Shown here piece by piece: positions 55,081 through 64,000 of a stretch of 64,000 nt of DNA. The stretch spans positions 1,652,501-1,716,500 of the forward strand of contig CP073213.1 in the NCBI GenBank assembly GCA_020342235.1, written 5' to 3'. Position numbers and translations under genes: made by a program. A model generated the notes under the pieces. The model searched no databases. It saw only the letters and a list, made by a program, of their open reading frames with translations, and was not told the origin of the DNA. This DNA comes from Saccharomycopsis phalli. Its lineage: Eukaryota; Ascomycota; Saccharomycetes; Ascoideales; Saccharomycopsidaceae. Numbering within the stretch: the first letter of the stretch is position 1; every line of letters starts with the position of its first letter.

Positions 55081-56706
55081 TTAGTTAGAAGTGTCTCTAC
55101 CAAAGACAGAAGTCTTAGTCCAGTCTAACACCACCAACACCTTGTTTCTAACACTCATGCACATGGAGATGTATGCAGTCTTCCAGAAAATGTAAGTGAA
55201 TAATCCACCAGACTTGACTGTTTGCCAGTCTTTCCAGGTCAAGTCAGCAATGGCTTTCTCGGAACCGATATAAGCCAAGGCACCCATGTGGACGTATTTG
55301 AAAGGCTCAAAGTTAGCGGCTCTAACCAACTTTCGGTTAAGCTTGGAAATTTCCTCAGATTCCAAGGCATTTCCCAACTGGAACTTCAAGTCATCGATTT
55401 TAGCCAAGTTCTTGAACAAGTCAGCCAAGTAGACACCCTCTTGGTGAGCAACTTGTGCAGTTGGTGCATACTTGGTGAAGGTACAGTCACCCAAGGCGTA
55501 TATGGAGTCAGAGCCTTTCACCTTCAAGTATTCATCTAACAACAAACCTCTTCTGGCCTCCTTCTGCTCAGGAATCTTCTTAAACAAATCAGTGATGATT
55601 TCTCTCACGGCATTACCAGTAGCCCAGACCAACACACCGTATGGCAATTTAATAGCCTCAGCAGAACCATCAGCTTGTTTCACGGATGCGTAAACAGTGC
55701 TCTCATCAACCTTCTTCACCATAGAGTTGGTTTGCAAGTTAATGTTGGAGCGCTTCAAGATGTCCTCGGCATAGCTAACAAGGTTCTTGTCGAACATGGT
55801 CAAAATAGAAGGCAAAGCCTCTAACAAAGTAACATTGATCTCTGAGGCAACATCTGGAACCCATCTATGCAAATCTTGCTCAATGAAATCTTGTAATTCG
55901 CCAGCCAATTCAACACCAGTTGGTCCTCCACCAACAACAATAGTAGTCAACAATCGCTTTCTCTCTGGGTCATCCTTTGGTAACAAGTTAGCCTGTTCGA
56001 TGCTGTCCAATAACTTCTTTCTGATCTTAGTTGAGTCATAGCCCTCCTTCAAAAAGCAAGCGTGTTCGCTGACACCTGGAGTACCAAAAGTACCAACCTT
56101 GGCACCGACACCCACGACCAAATAATCGTATGAAAGTTCTGATTCCTTACCTTCGACTTGCTTTCCGGCAGAGTCCTCGCTCAAGTGTTTAAATTTAACA
56201 GTCTTGGTATCTGGATCAATTTCAGTGGCTTCAGCTTCAACATAAACAACTTCACCGTTGGATCTTCTAGTGATGTTTCTAACTGGTTCAATAATAGACT
56301 TCAAATCGACGGTACCGGTAGGAACGGAAGGCAAGAGCGGTGTGAAAAGGAAGTAGTTTCTTGGAGAAATAATAGTGACGTTGTATAAGGTAGTGTCCAA
56401 GTTCTTCAACAAGGAGATGGTTCCCCAACCAGAACCCAAAAGCACAAGGTTCTTCTTCTTGCTTCCAGAAGGAGTTAATTCCGAATGCTTAACCTGGTTG
56501 AGGTTTGGTCTTGACTCATCCCAAATAGTGTACCCGAGGTACCCAGCACTCAAGACAGTAGAAATCCAAGTGACCCTCCATGCGGTCTTTCCGAACCGTC
56601 TGAATCTGCTGTTCAGGTTGGAAGCTGATCTAGGGACGCTGGTAGAAAATACTCTAGCGTTTATCCCTCTCGAAAAGGCTTTGGCAGCAGCAAATCGGGC
56701 AAACAT
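55081..56706 (-). CDS. NDE1: Alternative (type II) NADH dehydrogenase of mitochondria
   Basis: The 541-aa protein has a mitochondrial presequence (MFARFAAAKAFSRGINARVF), a hydrophobic segment (about 45-65), and two Rossmann folds (VLLGSGWGTISLLKNL near 92, and VVGGGPTGVELAGEL near 260). GLLLDEYLKVKGSDSIYALGDC binds FAD, and the C-terminal membrane anchor GGLFTYIFWKTAYISM ends the core. There is no EF-hand insert. This single-subunit enzyme passes electrons from NADH to ubiquinone without proton pumping. Which membrane face it sits on (Nde or Ndi type) cannot be decided from sequence; a hydrophobic segment after the presequence favours the external form. It coexists with complex I here. Confidence 0.9.
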   Translation of the reverse strand: MFARFAAAKAFSRGINARVFSTSVPRSASNLNSRFRRFGKTAWRVTWISTVLSAGYLGYTIWDESRPNLNQVKHSELTPSGSKKKNLVLLGSGWGTISLLKNLDTTLYNVTIISPRNYFLFTPLLPSVPTGTVDLKSIIEPVRNITRRSNGEVVYVEAEATEIDPDTKTVKFKHLSEDSAGKQVEGKESELSYDYLVVGVGAKVGTFGTPGVSEHACFLKEGYDSTKIRKKLLDSIEQANLLPKDDPERKRLLTTIVVGGGPTGVELAGELQDFIEQDLHRWVPDVASEINVTLLEALPSILTMFDKNLVSYAEDILKRSNINLQTNSMVKKVDESTVYASVKQADGSAEAIKLPYGVLVWATGNAVREIITDLFKKIPEQKEARRGLLLDEYLKVKGSDSIYALGDCTFTKYAPTAQVAHQEGVYLADLFKNLAKIDDLKFQLGNALESEEISKLNRKLVRAANFEPFKYVHMGALAYIGSEKAIADLTWKDWQTVKSGGLFTYIFWKTAYISMCMSVRNKVLVVLDWTKTSVFGRDTSN

Positions 56707-57262
56707 GATTGACTTCTTAACTGAAGTGTTAATTATATATTAATGACTAATGAGAAATATATAAGAAACAAGAGTTTCCAATCAAATGACAAAATAAAGT
56801 AAGTGATACAAACTGAAGAGAAAAATTTTATGGCGATGAGCGATACAAAAAGCAAGAAAAAAAGGGGGTGTCTGGCTCACTGGCGGGGATAAGATGCATG
56901 GACTCTCGAGAAATTTTTCAATTATAACTCAAATCTGTCAGTAACAGTGCATACTGAGACATAAGTTTCGTGGCATCTGTTAGCAGATCGGAGTTTTTGT
57001 CTCAGGTGGTGGTATCATCACACCCCCATACTGAAACAAAAAAATTTCATTTCTGTGGCGAGGTGGGAAAACGCATGCCTTGTGCTATATTATAGATATG
57101 TATAATATATTAGAACTATTAAAGCTTTCAACTCTTCTATCTCTACCACTTTTACTGTATAGTCCCACTTTTCTTTTTCTGAAACGACCATGCACATCAT
57201 ATGTGTATAAGTACCCCCCTCAGTACCCCACCAGTAGACATCCACCAACCAGTCCACCAGAC
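56707..57262. promoter_or_regulatory. Upstream region of NDE1
   Basis: 556 bp between NDE1 (start at 56706) and ECM32 (stop at 57263), both on the minus strand. It is AT-rich, with TATATATTAAT near 56732 and a GAAAAAAAGGGGGTG stretch near 56855. No ORF or RNA gene stands out. Confidence 0.4.
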
Positions 57263-60200
57263 TTACCTTCTTAGGTAAGTCAAGTGTGGTTTATAGGTAG
57301 ACTTCCAATTATCAATCTCTTCTCCGTCCACCACGCAATCCAAGTCATATAAATATGACAAATAATTGGCCCAGCTCTTCCCGGTATTCAGTAAAACTTT
57401 TGAGTTACCAATAACAATTAGACCTTCTCTGGCTCTAGTAATACCAAGATTCAAACGTCTATAGTCAGCAAGTTGTTTAATCTCTTCCTGGTTTTTCTGG
57501 TCCAAGTCATGACTTCTTACAGTACTGAATATTATGTACCGCTTCTCCTTGCCTTGAAACGAGTCTAATGCGCCTATTTCCAAGTTCTTAACCTTTTCGA
57601 TTATTGACATTTCGTACTCATTAGGATTATGGTTCTCAAACAAAAAGTCAGACGATGAAGTGTTGGAAATTTGAATTTGGCCACCTTTATCTGTAGCCAT
57701 GCTCTTTCTTACACTGGTCCTTCTGCTGTTTCTTCGACTTAAACGCTTGGAGTCACGCGTATGCTCCTGGAGACCAGCAAACTCTTGTCTAAATAAATTT
57801 CCCAATAGTGCTCTTTGCCCGACGTAAGAAGTAATAATCCCAATATCCTTCAAGTCTATTCCTTTTCCAAAATACAAGTGCTTAACTAGTTTTACAATTG
57901 CATCCGCTTCATATGCATTTTGGTACGTTTTCTGGTTGATGAAGAAGTTGGCAATATTGTTTATCTTCTTGCGGTATCCAATGTCATTCTCGTGGTATTT
58001 TTGTTCGTTTAACATGTCCCAGAATAAAATTTGTTGCTGGTTAGGAAATCCCAATAAAGAATGTCTACTGGTATTCCTAGCAACGCCATTTATAAGATCA
58101 CCATTATAGATGAACTTATTAGGATAATCGGCTATGAAAGTTGTCATCCGATATTGCTCAGTTAAATGAATTGGTTTAGCCAATTGATTATACAAGACAC
58201 GTTGGAATAAAGATTGTTTAAGTTTCTTGCATTCTTTGGTATCATGAACATAAGGATTGAGCTGCTTGTCGTCTCCAATTAAAATCAATTTCTGACAGTT
58301 CCTAGATATAGGCAACAAACTTAAAAGGTTCATTGTGGCAGAGCAATCGTCAATTATAATGGACTTGAACTTGATATTTTTCAATTTGGGGTCAAGTGAA
58401 TTGTAGCACGTTGTGAATATCACATCTTGAGACAGGAAAAAGTCATAGTAGAATTTGTTAAGTTTTGCAAGGTTATTTGTTGAGATATTCTGGCTTCTGT
58501 TAGATTTATACTCAATAAATAAATCAACCAAATCTTCAGGAGCATTACTTAAAATGAAATTGTGAAAGCACAACTCTCCTATTCTATGATTTTTATCATA
58601 CAGTGACTCCTTTAATGGTGCAATTAATCTTGTTAATAAAATATCCGAGTCACCATAAGTATTGTGGAAAGTTTCACACAAACTATCAACAGTGGAATTT
58701 GATCCTGAGCAGACTAAAACAGGCTTCAACTTCTTTTCAATCAAATTTTTGATTATTGTCAGCGACACCATTGTCTTTCCTGTTCCTGTGTGGCCCTTGA
58801 TAAGGATCACTTTGTTGCTATCTAAATTATCTATGGCTCTTCTTTGTGGTAAATTGAAATTGTCTTGGTATATGTTTTTGCTTTTGAAAGATGATAGTTT
58901 AAACTCAAAGTTCTCAAAGTTTTTTCCCAAAATTAAATTCAACAAGAACTGGTTCAACATAGTCTTGCCTTGCAATACGTCAAATAATACTTGTATGATT
59001 CTGCTGAAAACTAGATCAAATGGAATAATGAAGAATAATTTTGAATCATTAATGGTAGTACTTTCAAGCTTGACTGTTAGATTGGTATCATTGGTAGTAA
59101 AGAAATTCTCAGTGCTGTAATCATTAGGTTTTCCATTTATTGACAACACTTCAATCATAATTTCAGGATTAAAATTATTGTTCGGTATTTGTTTCACAAC
59201 TGTGAACATAATTCTATTGGACTTTGCATGCTTGAAACCAAGAATTTGTCCAATCTTCAAAACAGGCAAGTTATAATTAGTATTTAATCGTACCGTGATA
59301 TTAGTAGGCATACGATTATTAAACTGAATTATCTTATAGGGGATGTACACTAGATTATCTGTCAATTTGCTGCTAGTAGAACTCAAAGTTAACATGGCAT
59401 ATTGTTCCTTGTATAAAAGATTTAAGTTATCAAACGCAAACTTTTTGAAAGTCTCATAGCTCGTCAATTTGGACAAGTGGGTCTTGGTGATCTTCTTTAA
59501 GCCACTAGTCTTGTCCTGCAAAGAACTAAGCTCTTCATTTAATAACGGCGAAGTCACAGATTTGGAAACAGGTCTGGGTGCTGTAGGCGGTTGCTCTTCT
59601 CCTTCGTTTTTATCTATATCATCTTCATCATCACTGTCATGAAACTGGTACTCATTATTCTCGTCTATTAAGTTGTAATGATCATTAGTCTTCAACTCTA
59701 GCTTCTTCAATTCTTTCAATCTTTGATCCTCTGACTGGTAGATATCACCCAAGTTAATTTGAGAGTATATTAATTTGAAATTTTGGTTGGAATTATCGGC
59801 AAGAATCAACCTGTTGAAGAAAAACTTTTTCAATCCAAATTTATTTGTCTTGTCAAGGGAGTTTATTATCGGTTTAAAGTAGTCGTCTTCAATCTCACTA
59901 TCACCAAACAATGATTCCTGCAACTTGTTAAAACACAGAAGTGTATCATTGCTGCAAAAAAATATCAACTTCTTGTCTGAATTTTCCAACTTGTCAACTT
60001 GGGAGTATTCTGTTTTCAAATTTACAAGTTCTTTGTCCACTTGGTTTATTAAAATGAATGACAATTCATACACGTTAGTATTGGAACACTGGGAACACTC
60101 AATGAGTGTATCTTTATATTTCCAGTCTATTTCATCCTCTGTTTCTTTTTTTTCCTCTTCTTCTTCTCCCATACTTGCAAACAAGCTCCCTTTATCCTCC

Positions 60201-60538
60201 TCTTCTATGGTCTTGTTTACGATTTCTTCGGGCTCTTTCTCTTCATAATTCAACAACTTAAAGGTGTCATGATTCATGTACTTGGAATGAATATAGATGT
60301 GACTAGTATCCTTCTTCCCACTATTACAGACTATCACTCCACAATCACCACACTTAACTAGACAATTCAAGTTGTTTTCCTGACAATACACGCACACAGT
60401 CGTAGTCTGGGGTGGTTCCTCAGACTGCAAATGCGTTTCTTGTATCTTATTTATTACTTCATCAATAGGCGGAATGAAACTCCTCCGTGATAATCGTTTA
60501 GAAAACTGTTTCGGAACAAATTCAATAGAGTTGTCCAT
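57263..60538 (-). CDS. ECM32: Upf1-like SF1 helicase Ecm32/Mtt1
   Basis: The 1091-aa protein has a Cys/His-rich Upf1-type domain near the N-terminus (CVYCQENNLNCLVKCGDCG, HIYIHSKYMNH, then CSQCSNTNVYEL) and a helicase core with Walker A GHTGTGKT (about 583). Motif III is LIGDDKQLNP, motif IV EQYRM, motif V DSFQGKEK and motif VI LGITRAREG. Mtt1/Ecm32 binds release factors and affects translation termination in S. cerevisiae (about 1121 aa). The Walker B/DExx motif reads IIIDDCSA instead of DEAx, so the usual catalytic Glu is an Asp. Acidic Glu/Asp runs lie near residues 120-140 and 310-320. Confidence 0.88.
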   Translation of the reverse strand: MDNSIEFVPKQFSKRLSRRSFIPPIDEVINKIQETHLQSEEPPQTTTVCVYCQENNLNCLVKCGDCGVIVCNSGKKDTSHIYIHSKYMNHDTFKLLNYEEKEPEEIVNKTIEEEDKGSLFASMGEEEEEKKETEDEIDWKYKDTLIECSQCSNTNVYELSFILINQVDKELVNLKTEYSQVDKLENSDKKLIFFCSNDTLLCFNKLQESLFGDSEIEDDYFKPIINSLDKTNKFGLKKFFFNRLILADNSNQNFKLIYSQINLGDIYQSEDQRLKELKKLELKTNDHYNLIDENNEYQFHDSDDEDDIDKNEGEEQPPTAPRPVSKSVTSPLLNEELSSLQDKTSGLKKITKTHLSKLTSYETFKKFAFDNLNLLYKEQYAMLTLSSTSSKLTDNLVYIPYKIIQFNNRMPTNITVRLNTNYNLPVLKIGQILGFKHAKSNRIMFTVVKQIPNNNFNPEIMIEVLSINGKPNDYSTENFFTTNDTNLTVKLESTTINDSKLFFIIPFDLVFSRIIQVLFDVLQGKTMLNQFLLNLILGKNFENFEFKLSSFKSKNIYQDNFNLPQRRAIDNLDSNKVILIKGHTGTGKTMVSLTIIKNLIEKKLKPVLVCSGSNSTVDSLCETFHNTYGDSDILLTRLIAPLKESLYDKNHRIGELCFHNFILSNAPEDLVDLFIEYKSNRSQNISTNNLAKLNKFYYDFFLSQDVIFTTCYNSLDPKLKNIKFKSIIIDDCSATMNLLSLLPISRNCQKLILIGDDKQLNPYVHDTKECKKLKQSLFQRVLYNQLAKPIHLTEQYRMTTFIADYPNKFIYNGDLINGVARNTSRHSLLGFPNQQQILFWDMLNEQKYHENDIGYRKKINNIANFFINQKTYQNAYEADAIVKLVKHLYFGKGIDLKDIGIITSYVGQRALLGNLFRQEFAGLQEHTRDSKRLSRRNSRRTSVRKSMATDKGGQIQISNTSSSDFLFENHNPNEYEMSIIEKVKNLEIGALDSFQGKEKRYIIFSTVRSHDLDQKNQEEIKQLADYRRLNLGITRAREGLIVIGNSKVLLNTGKSWANYLSYLYDLDCVVDGEEIDNWKSTYKPHLTYLRR

Positions 60539-60745
60539 CTCTGAAGTTTGTCGGAACTGGATCTTTGTTAACTGACTCTAGAGATGCTGTTCTTGAATCA
60601 CGTCGAAAAAAAACTACCAATGTATGCACCTGTAGGAAATGCGTACCTTTAGGCATACCTAAATCACTTGACTTGCTAGTAAGGCCAGGCTGCAATTATT
60701 AAATTTTCTAGGTAAATTTATCTACTTTATATTCTGGTTTCCATA

Positions 60746-62076
60746 TTATTTCCACAAGATTGAAATATTTTGCCAAAAGTCATCTTGGTCGTAACAGTTG
60801 TGTACTTCAAAGATGGACTTTACGGGCACCACCTTGCTTTTATTGGCAATAGTCACAATAATCTCGGTTTCATTATGCATATTGATGGTGAAATACTTGA
60901 CAGCTTTGTAGTTTTCCGCCCCTGTCGGAATCTTGGGGTTATAGAAGTATGATTTAATAATGTCAAGGCTGGTTTTGGATTGCTCAGCTGGCACTGCAGG
61001 CAGCTCTTTGTAGTAATTATACTTTGCCAAGAAAACATACAGGTCATCAAGAGCCTCATCTGCAAATAGAGCTGCTTCAGACTTTGAAAAGTAATATCTG
61101 AAAAACTCCCTGTGATTAATCAAATCCTGGATGTATCGCCATTTGATCTTTTCGTTTTCGGTCATCCCGTGGTATCCGACATTCTTTATAATTCCGTAGG
61201 CAAATATCACAATGATAAGTCCAAATAAAATGCACAAAATGCTGAATATTATTGCAAACTTGGTTCCCAACAGCTGTGAATCGCCCACTCCGCGAACTGC
61301 AAGTACCAAGGCCCTCCAGGAGTTGTAATATATATACATGTAATTTCTGAGTATCAGAGTGATACTAAACTTCCCCATGTTCCTCAATTTCCCAAAGGCC
61401 AATCCATACATGATTGACTTCTTATTAGTGAGCAAATATCTGGTATTGAGCACCATCCCGTAAACAAGGATTAGCAGACATGTCCCGAGATACGCGCAAA
61501 ACCACTTGAAATTCCTGTAACCAACACAATTGTTTATCCAAATACAATGATGATCCATGAGTAACACGCACTCGCCGCAAATCGAACAATGTTTGGACCT
61601 GGCTGGTCGATCCAATTTACATGTGCTGCACACATTGTGGTCAAAGAAGATTATCCTGTTAGATTGAAAGACTGGCCTTTCGCTCAAATTCCGAACTAAT
61701 TCTTTATTCTTTGAGTACCCTGGAGTGACAAATGTCGAAAGTGCAAACGACACATAGTTGGCTGTAATAATAAAATACATGAGAGGATACTCAAGCCAAT
61801 GCATCAGGATTCCACTAATTATGTAGAGGAAATGGATCCTGATACAAGTAGACATTAATATGACATAAAAAATCTATCGGTTAGAATTTATTGAACCTCT
61901 AATGCAAAACTTACGGGGACTAGCCAATTGATGATTGTCTTGCCGTTAATCATTTGATAGGAAACGATCCCATAGCATGGAACTTTCAATATACTTAACC
62001 GGGTAATGTGTACTGGGGAGAATAAACTAAAATATATCATCAATTGAGTAGTTATCATACTTATTATACAGATCAT
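60746..62076 (-). CDS. SWF1: DHHC palmitoyltransferase Swf1, two exons
   Basis: Exon 1 is 62076-61915 and exon 2 is 61873-60746, giving 429 aa (or 423 from the second ATG at 62058). Splicing links INWLVP to IFYVILMSTCIRIHFLY, completing a membrane segment. The DHHC domain is canonical: CSTCKLDRPARSKHCSICGE, then DHHCIWINNCVGYRNFKWF. Two membrane segments follow on the C-terminal side. CSTC plus DHHCIWINNC is the Swf1 form. Swf1 palmitoylates transmembrane proteins such as SNAREs at the ER, protecting them from degradation. The NCB2 stop is 23 bp upstream, so the genes are tightly stacked. Confidence 0.93.
61874..61914 (-). other. Spliceosomal intron of SWF1 (41 nt)
   Basis: Donor GTAAGT, branch TTCTAAC, acceptor CGATAG. 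Phase 0. Joins two halves of a transmembrane region. Confidence 0.92.
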
Positions 62077-62099
62077 TATACCGTAGGAAATATACCGCC

Positions 62100-62607
62100 C
62101 TATTTCTCCTCCTTAATCGTCGGCTTACTCTCTGGCGCCGGCCCTCCAGTATTATGTAACCTATTACGCGATGCTCGAAACAATTCTTCCTGTTTCTTGA
62201 GCAATTCTTCCTCTGTCAATCCTGAATTCTGGAACTTGGAATTTTTCTTTTCTCGTCCACGTATACTTTCCTTGTGTTGATTAAGTAGACTTTTAATTGG
62301 AGCAATGTAATCATCATATCCTAATTCCTGGAGTGCTTTCAACACGTGGTCGCTAGCTATTGTCTTCTTGGCCTCTTTTTCTGCTATGTCATTTGATTCC
62401 GTAGATAGTATCATTATAAATTCAATGCAACACTCAATTAGCACCAGACGCGCATCCTTCGAGAACGCAAGGTCACTCGGTAATATCTCACTTATTATTT
62501 TTTGTACAGTGGCTAAATGTCAGTAAACCATATAATAATAGTAAGTAAATTTACATACCTTTTGGAAGAGTTAGGTCCTCATTGAGACCACCATTAAAAT
62601 CTGCCAT
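62100..62607 (-). CDS. NCB2: Negative cofactor 2 beta subunit (Dr1), two exons
   Basis: Exon 1 is 62607-62559 and exon 2 is 62512-62100, giving 153 aa. Exon 1 encodes MADFNGGLNEDLTLPK and splicing continues with ATVQKIISEILPSDL, the NC2-beta histone fold, then IECCIEFIMILSTESND, EAKKTIASDHVLKALQELGY and LTEEELLKKQEELF. NC2 beta pairs with Bur6 (NC2 alpha), binds TBP on DNA and blocks TFIIB. The S. cerevisiae gene also has an intron near its 5' end. The Leu in DARLVLIECC is CTG at a variable position (Glu in yeast and human). Confidence 0.96.
62513..62558 (-). other. Spliceosomal intron of NCB2 (46 nt)
   Basis: Donor GTATGT, branch TTACTGAC, acceptor ATTTAG. Phase 1 after codon 16, creating Ala of the conserved ATVQK. 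Confidence 0.94.
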
Positions 62608-62641
62608 ATTTAATAATTGCAGGACCTCTATGTATCAATTT

Positions 62642-62763
62642 GATGAGACAATTACCGCTTTTTATAACTTTTTCCTGTGAGGACGGATTGCGGCGGGTAA
62701 TAACCAATAGATGTATTAATCTGCAGCTTACTGAGAGGATCACGAGGTCTATAAAATTTTTTT
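62642..62763 (+). promoter_or_regulatory. PAC-like and RRPE-like sites of UTP5
   Basis: GATGAG at 62642-62647 and AAAATTTTTTT at 62753-62763, in the 206-bp divergent promoter of NCB2 and UTP5. The same pair occurs before SGD1, another ribosome-biogenesis gene. Confidence 0.5.
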
Positions 62764-62813
62764 GCAGAGATGCAATACATTGGATTCTCTCTAGGTCTTT
62801 AAGTACAAGAATT

Positions 62814-64000
62814 ATGAGTTCTGAGCTTATTCTGAAATTCAATTCTACGGGGCAATTACTTGCCACGTCCAGAGTATCGTTGAGTACATATCAGGTGATT
62901 GTACTGTCAGTAAGCTCCGGACCTGATGCTATATCAGCAAATTTTCAGTTAGACAAATATATAGCTGTGACTAGTTTGAGTTGGGCACAAATATCTTCAG
63001 ACAGAAACAGCTCGGAAAATGACATTTTATTAATTGGTTCCAGTAATGGAAAAGTCTTTGTCTTTTCTCCCTTTAACAATAGTCTAGTTTATACATTGGA
63101 GAATGCCTTGTACAATGATGCTATTGTTAGTGTATATCACCAAGACAATAACGTATGGTCGGCAGATGTCAAGAATAACGTTATTGAGTGGGACTTGTCG
63201 ACTTTAGCACCTCGCTCAGTGTTGCAAAACCCTCTTGAGAAGGCTGAATCGTCAAGTATGGAAGAAGTAATTCGGTTGATTCAGCCTTTTAACAAGAGCC
63301 ACAAGTTGTTAATCTGTACCCACAAATTATATATTTATGATATTCGGAAGAATGAGATTACCCAGGAAATATCAAACTACATTAATCTGATATCCCAGGC
63401 CCTTTTTGTCCTGGGTGAAAAGTGGTTAATTACAAGTGCCAAGAGCGACAGATTCATTAATATCTATCAGATGAAAGGAGGGGTCTTTGTGCCGAATAAA
63501 GTGTTGGTTGCGCATTCTAATGTTAAGTCATTTTCCTTTGGGAAGGTTGGTGTGGAAAATGGAGCTTCTGTGTTGAATGTAGTCACGGAAACTGGGGCAT
63601 GTGAGATATTCTACAACCCCTTGGAAATTGCGACTGGAAATGGGCAGGGTTCAAACGGCGTGTTAAGCAACGGGACTTCAAAGAGACGCAAAAGAAAATC
63701 CATGGGTGGGCTCACAAAGAATTCAGATGCCACTGTAACATTGAAAAGACCCACTGGTCTGGAGACTGTGCCAGTATTGAGTAGTTTGGTACTGCAGAGC
63801 AAAATAATTATTGGTTGGATAGAAAACACTGTGAATTATCGTTTTGATTCGTTGGAGTGGTACGATTCGAATTCACTTGAGACGGTATTGTCTGGTAAAA
63901 TTGAGTTGGTTAAAGAGCGAGTGGTGCAAAAGGCTGCTTCACACTTGATTCATGGGCGAGATGTTGCTTCAAGTGGGATATATAATGAGCATAATGCGCA
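62814..64000 (+). CDS. UTP5: t-UTP subunit Utp5 (WDR43), 5' part
   Basis: The frame runs from ATG 62814 to the window edge (395 codons seen). It starts MSSELILKFNSTGQLLATSR, shows WD-type repeats with ILLIGSSNGKVFVFSP and WLITSAKSDRFINIYQ, a basic Lys/Arg patch (SKRRKRKSMG), and ends with LIHGRDVASSGIYNEHNA, all lining up with S. cerevisiae Utp5 as I recall it. Utp5 belongs to the t-UTP subcomplex that binds nascent pre-rRNA, supporting Pol I transcription and 18S processing. About 250 C-terminal residues should lie beyond the window. At least six CTG codons occur, two where the S. cerevisiae protein has Ser or Thr. Confidence 0.88.
   Translation, partial: MSSELILKFNSTGQLLATSRVSLSTYQVIVLSVSSGPDAISANFQLDKYIAVTSLSWAQISSDRNSSENDILLIGSSNGKVFVFSPFNNSLVYTLENALYNDAIVSVYHQDNNVWSADVKNNVIEWDLSTLAPRSVLQNPLEKAESSSMEEVIRLIQPFNKSHKLLICTHKLYIYDIRKNEITQEISNYINLISQALFVLGEKWLITSAKSDRFINIYQMKGGVFVPNKVLVAHSNVKSFSFGKVGVENGASVLNVVTETGACEIFYNPLEIATGNGQGSNGVLSNGTSKRRKRKSMGGLTKNSDATVTLKRPTGLETVPVLSSLVLQSKIIIGWIENTVNYRFDSLEWYDSNSLETVLSGKIELVKERVVQKAASHLIHGRDVASSGIYNEHNA

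Overview
The window is nuclear DNA of a budding yeast (Saccharomycotina). Genes are dense and single-copy, almost all have clear yeast orthologues, promoters are short, introns are few, and tRNA genes carry small introns. A complex I accessory subunit (7442-7858) together with an alternative NADH dehydrogenase (55081-56706) rules out the Saccharomyces family, which lacks complex I. I recognise orthologues for all but four of the roughly 32 protein genes. I see no intact mobile element, no CRISPR array and no gene cluster that looks transferred.

Layout. 1-1900: no convincing gene. 1901-5690: tRNA-Ser(GCT), DPB4, NYV1, an acetate/ammonium transporter, MXR1. 5931-9975: DYS1, a 58-bp minisatellite, an NDUFA12-type complex I subunit, a PIG-Y-like protein, MSY1. 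10016-18883: DHR2, an unknown (probably mitochondrial) protein, a GPI-anchored Cu-only superoxide dismutase, a cis-prenyltransferase, SGD1. 18992-23378: an unknown nuclear protein, tRNA-Leu(CAG), TRM1, an unknown SP/TP-rich protein with a long promoter. 23379-37694: DNF1-type flippase, MAG2, CRN1, HIR1, ARO8. 37695-44767: a YPT52-like Rab, a short-chain dehydrogenase, a coiled-coil protein, SEC39. 45036-57262: NTE1, LSM3, MRPL4, OGG1, a secreted beta-glucosidase, NDE1. 57263-64000: ECM32, SWF1, NCB2 and the 5' part of UTP5.

Two genome-wide properties show through. First, eight genes (SGD1, CRN1, HIR1, the SDR gene, LSM3, OGG1, SWF1, NCB2) only gain their conserved N-termini when spliced. Their nine introns are all 41-51 nt long, lie near the 5' end of the gene, and place the branch A just 7-9 nt before the end of the intron. 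Second, a tRNA with anticodon CAG and leucine-type features (U33, A73, long variable arm, 63-nt intron) sits at 20028-20172, yet CTG codons are scarce and mostly fall where relatives have Ser, Thr, Gln, Asp or Asn. The meaning of CUG here is therefore an open question, and every CTG translated as Leu below is provisional.

Several genes share a pathway: ribosome production (DHR2, SGD1, UTP5, with E-box, PAC and RRPE-like promoter sites), chromatin and transcription (HIR1, NCB2, DPB4), membrane traffic and lipids (NYV1, DNF1, YPT52-like, SEC39, NTE1, SWF1), and mitochondria (NDUFA12, NDE1, MSY1, MRPL4).
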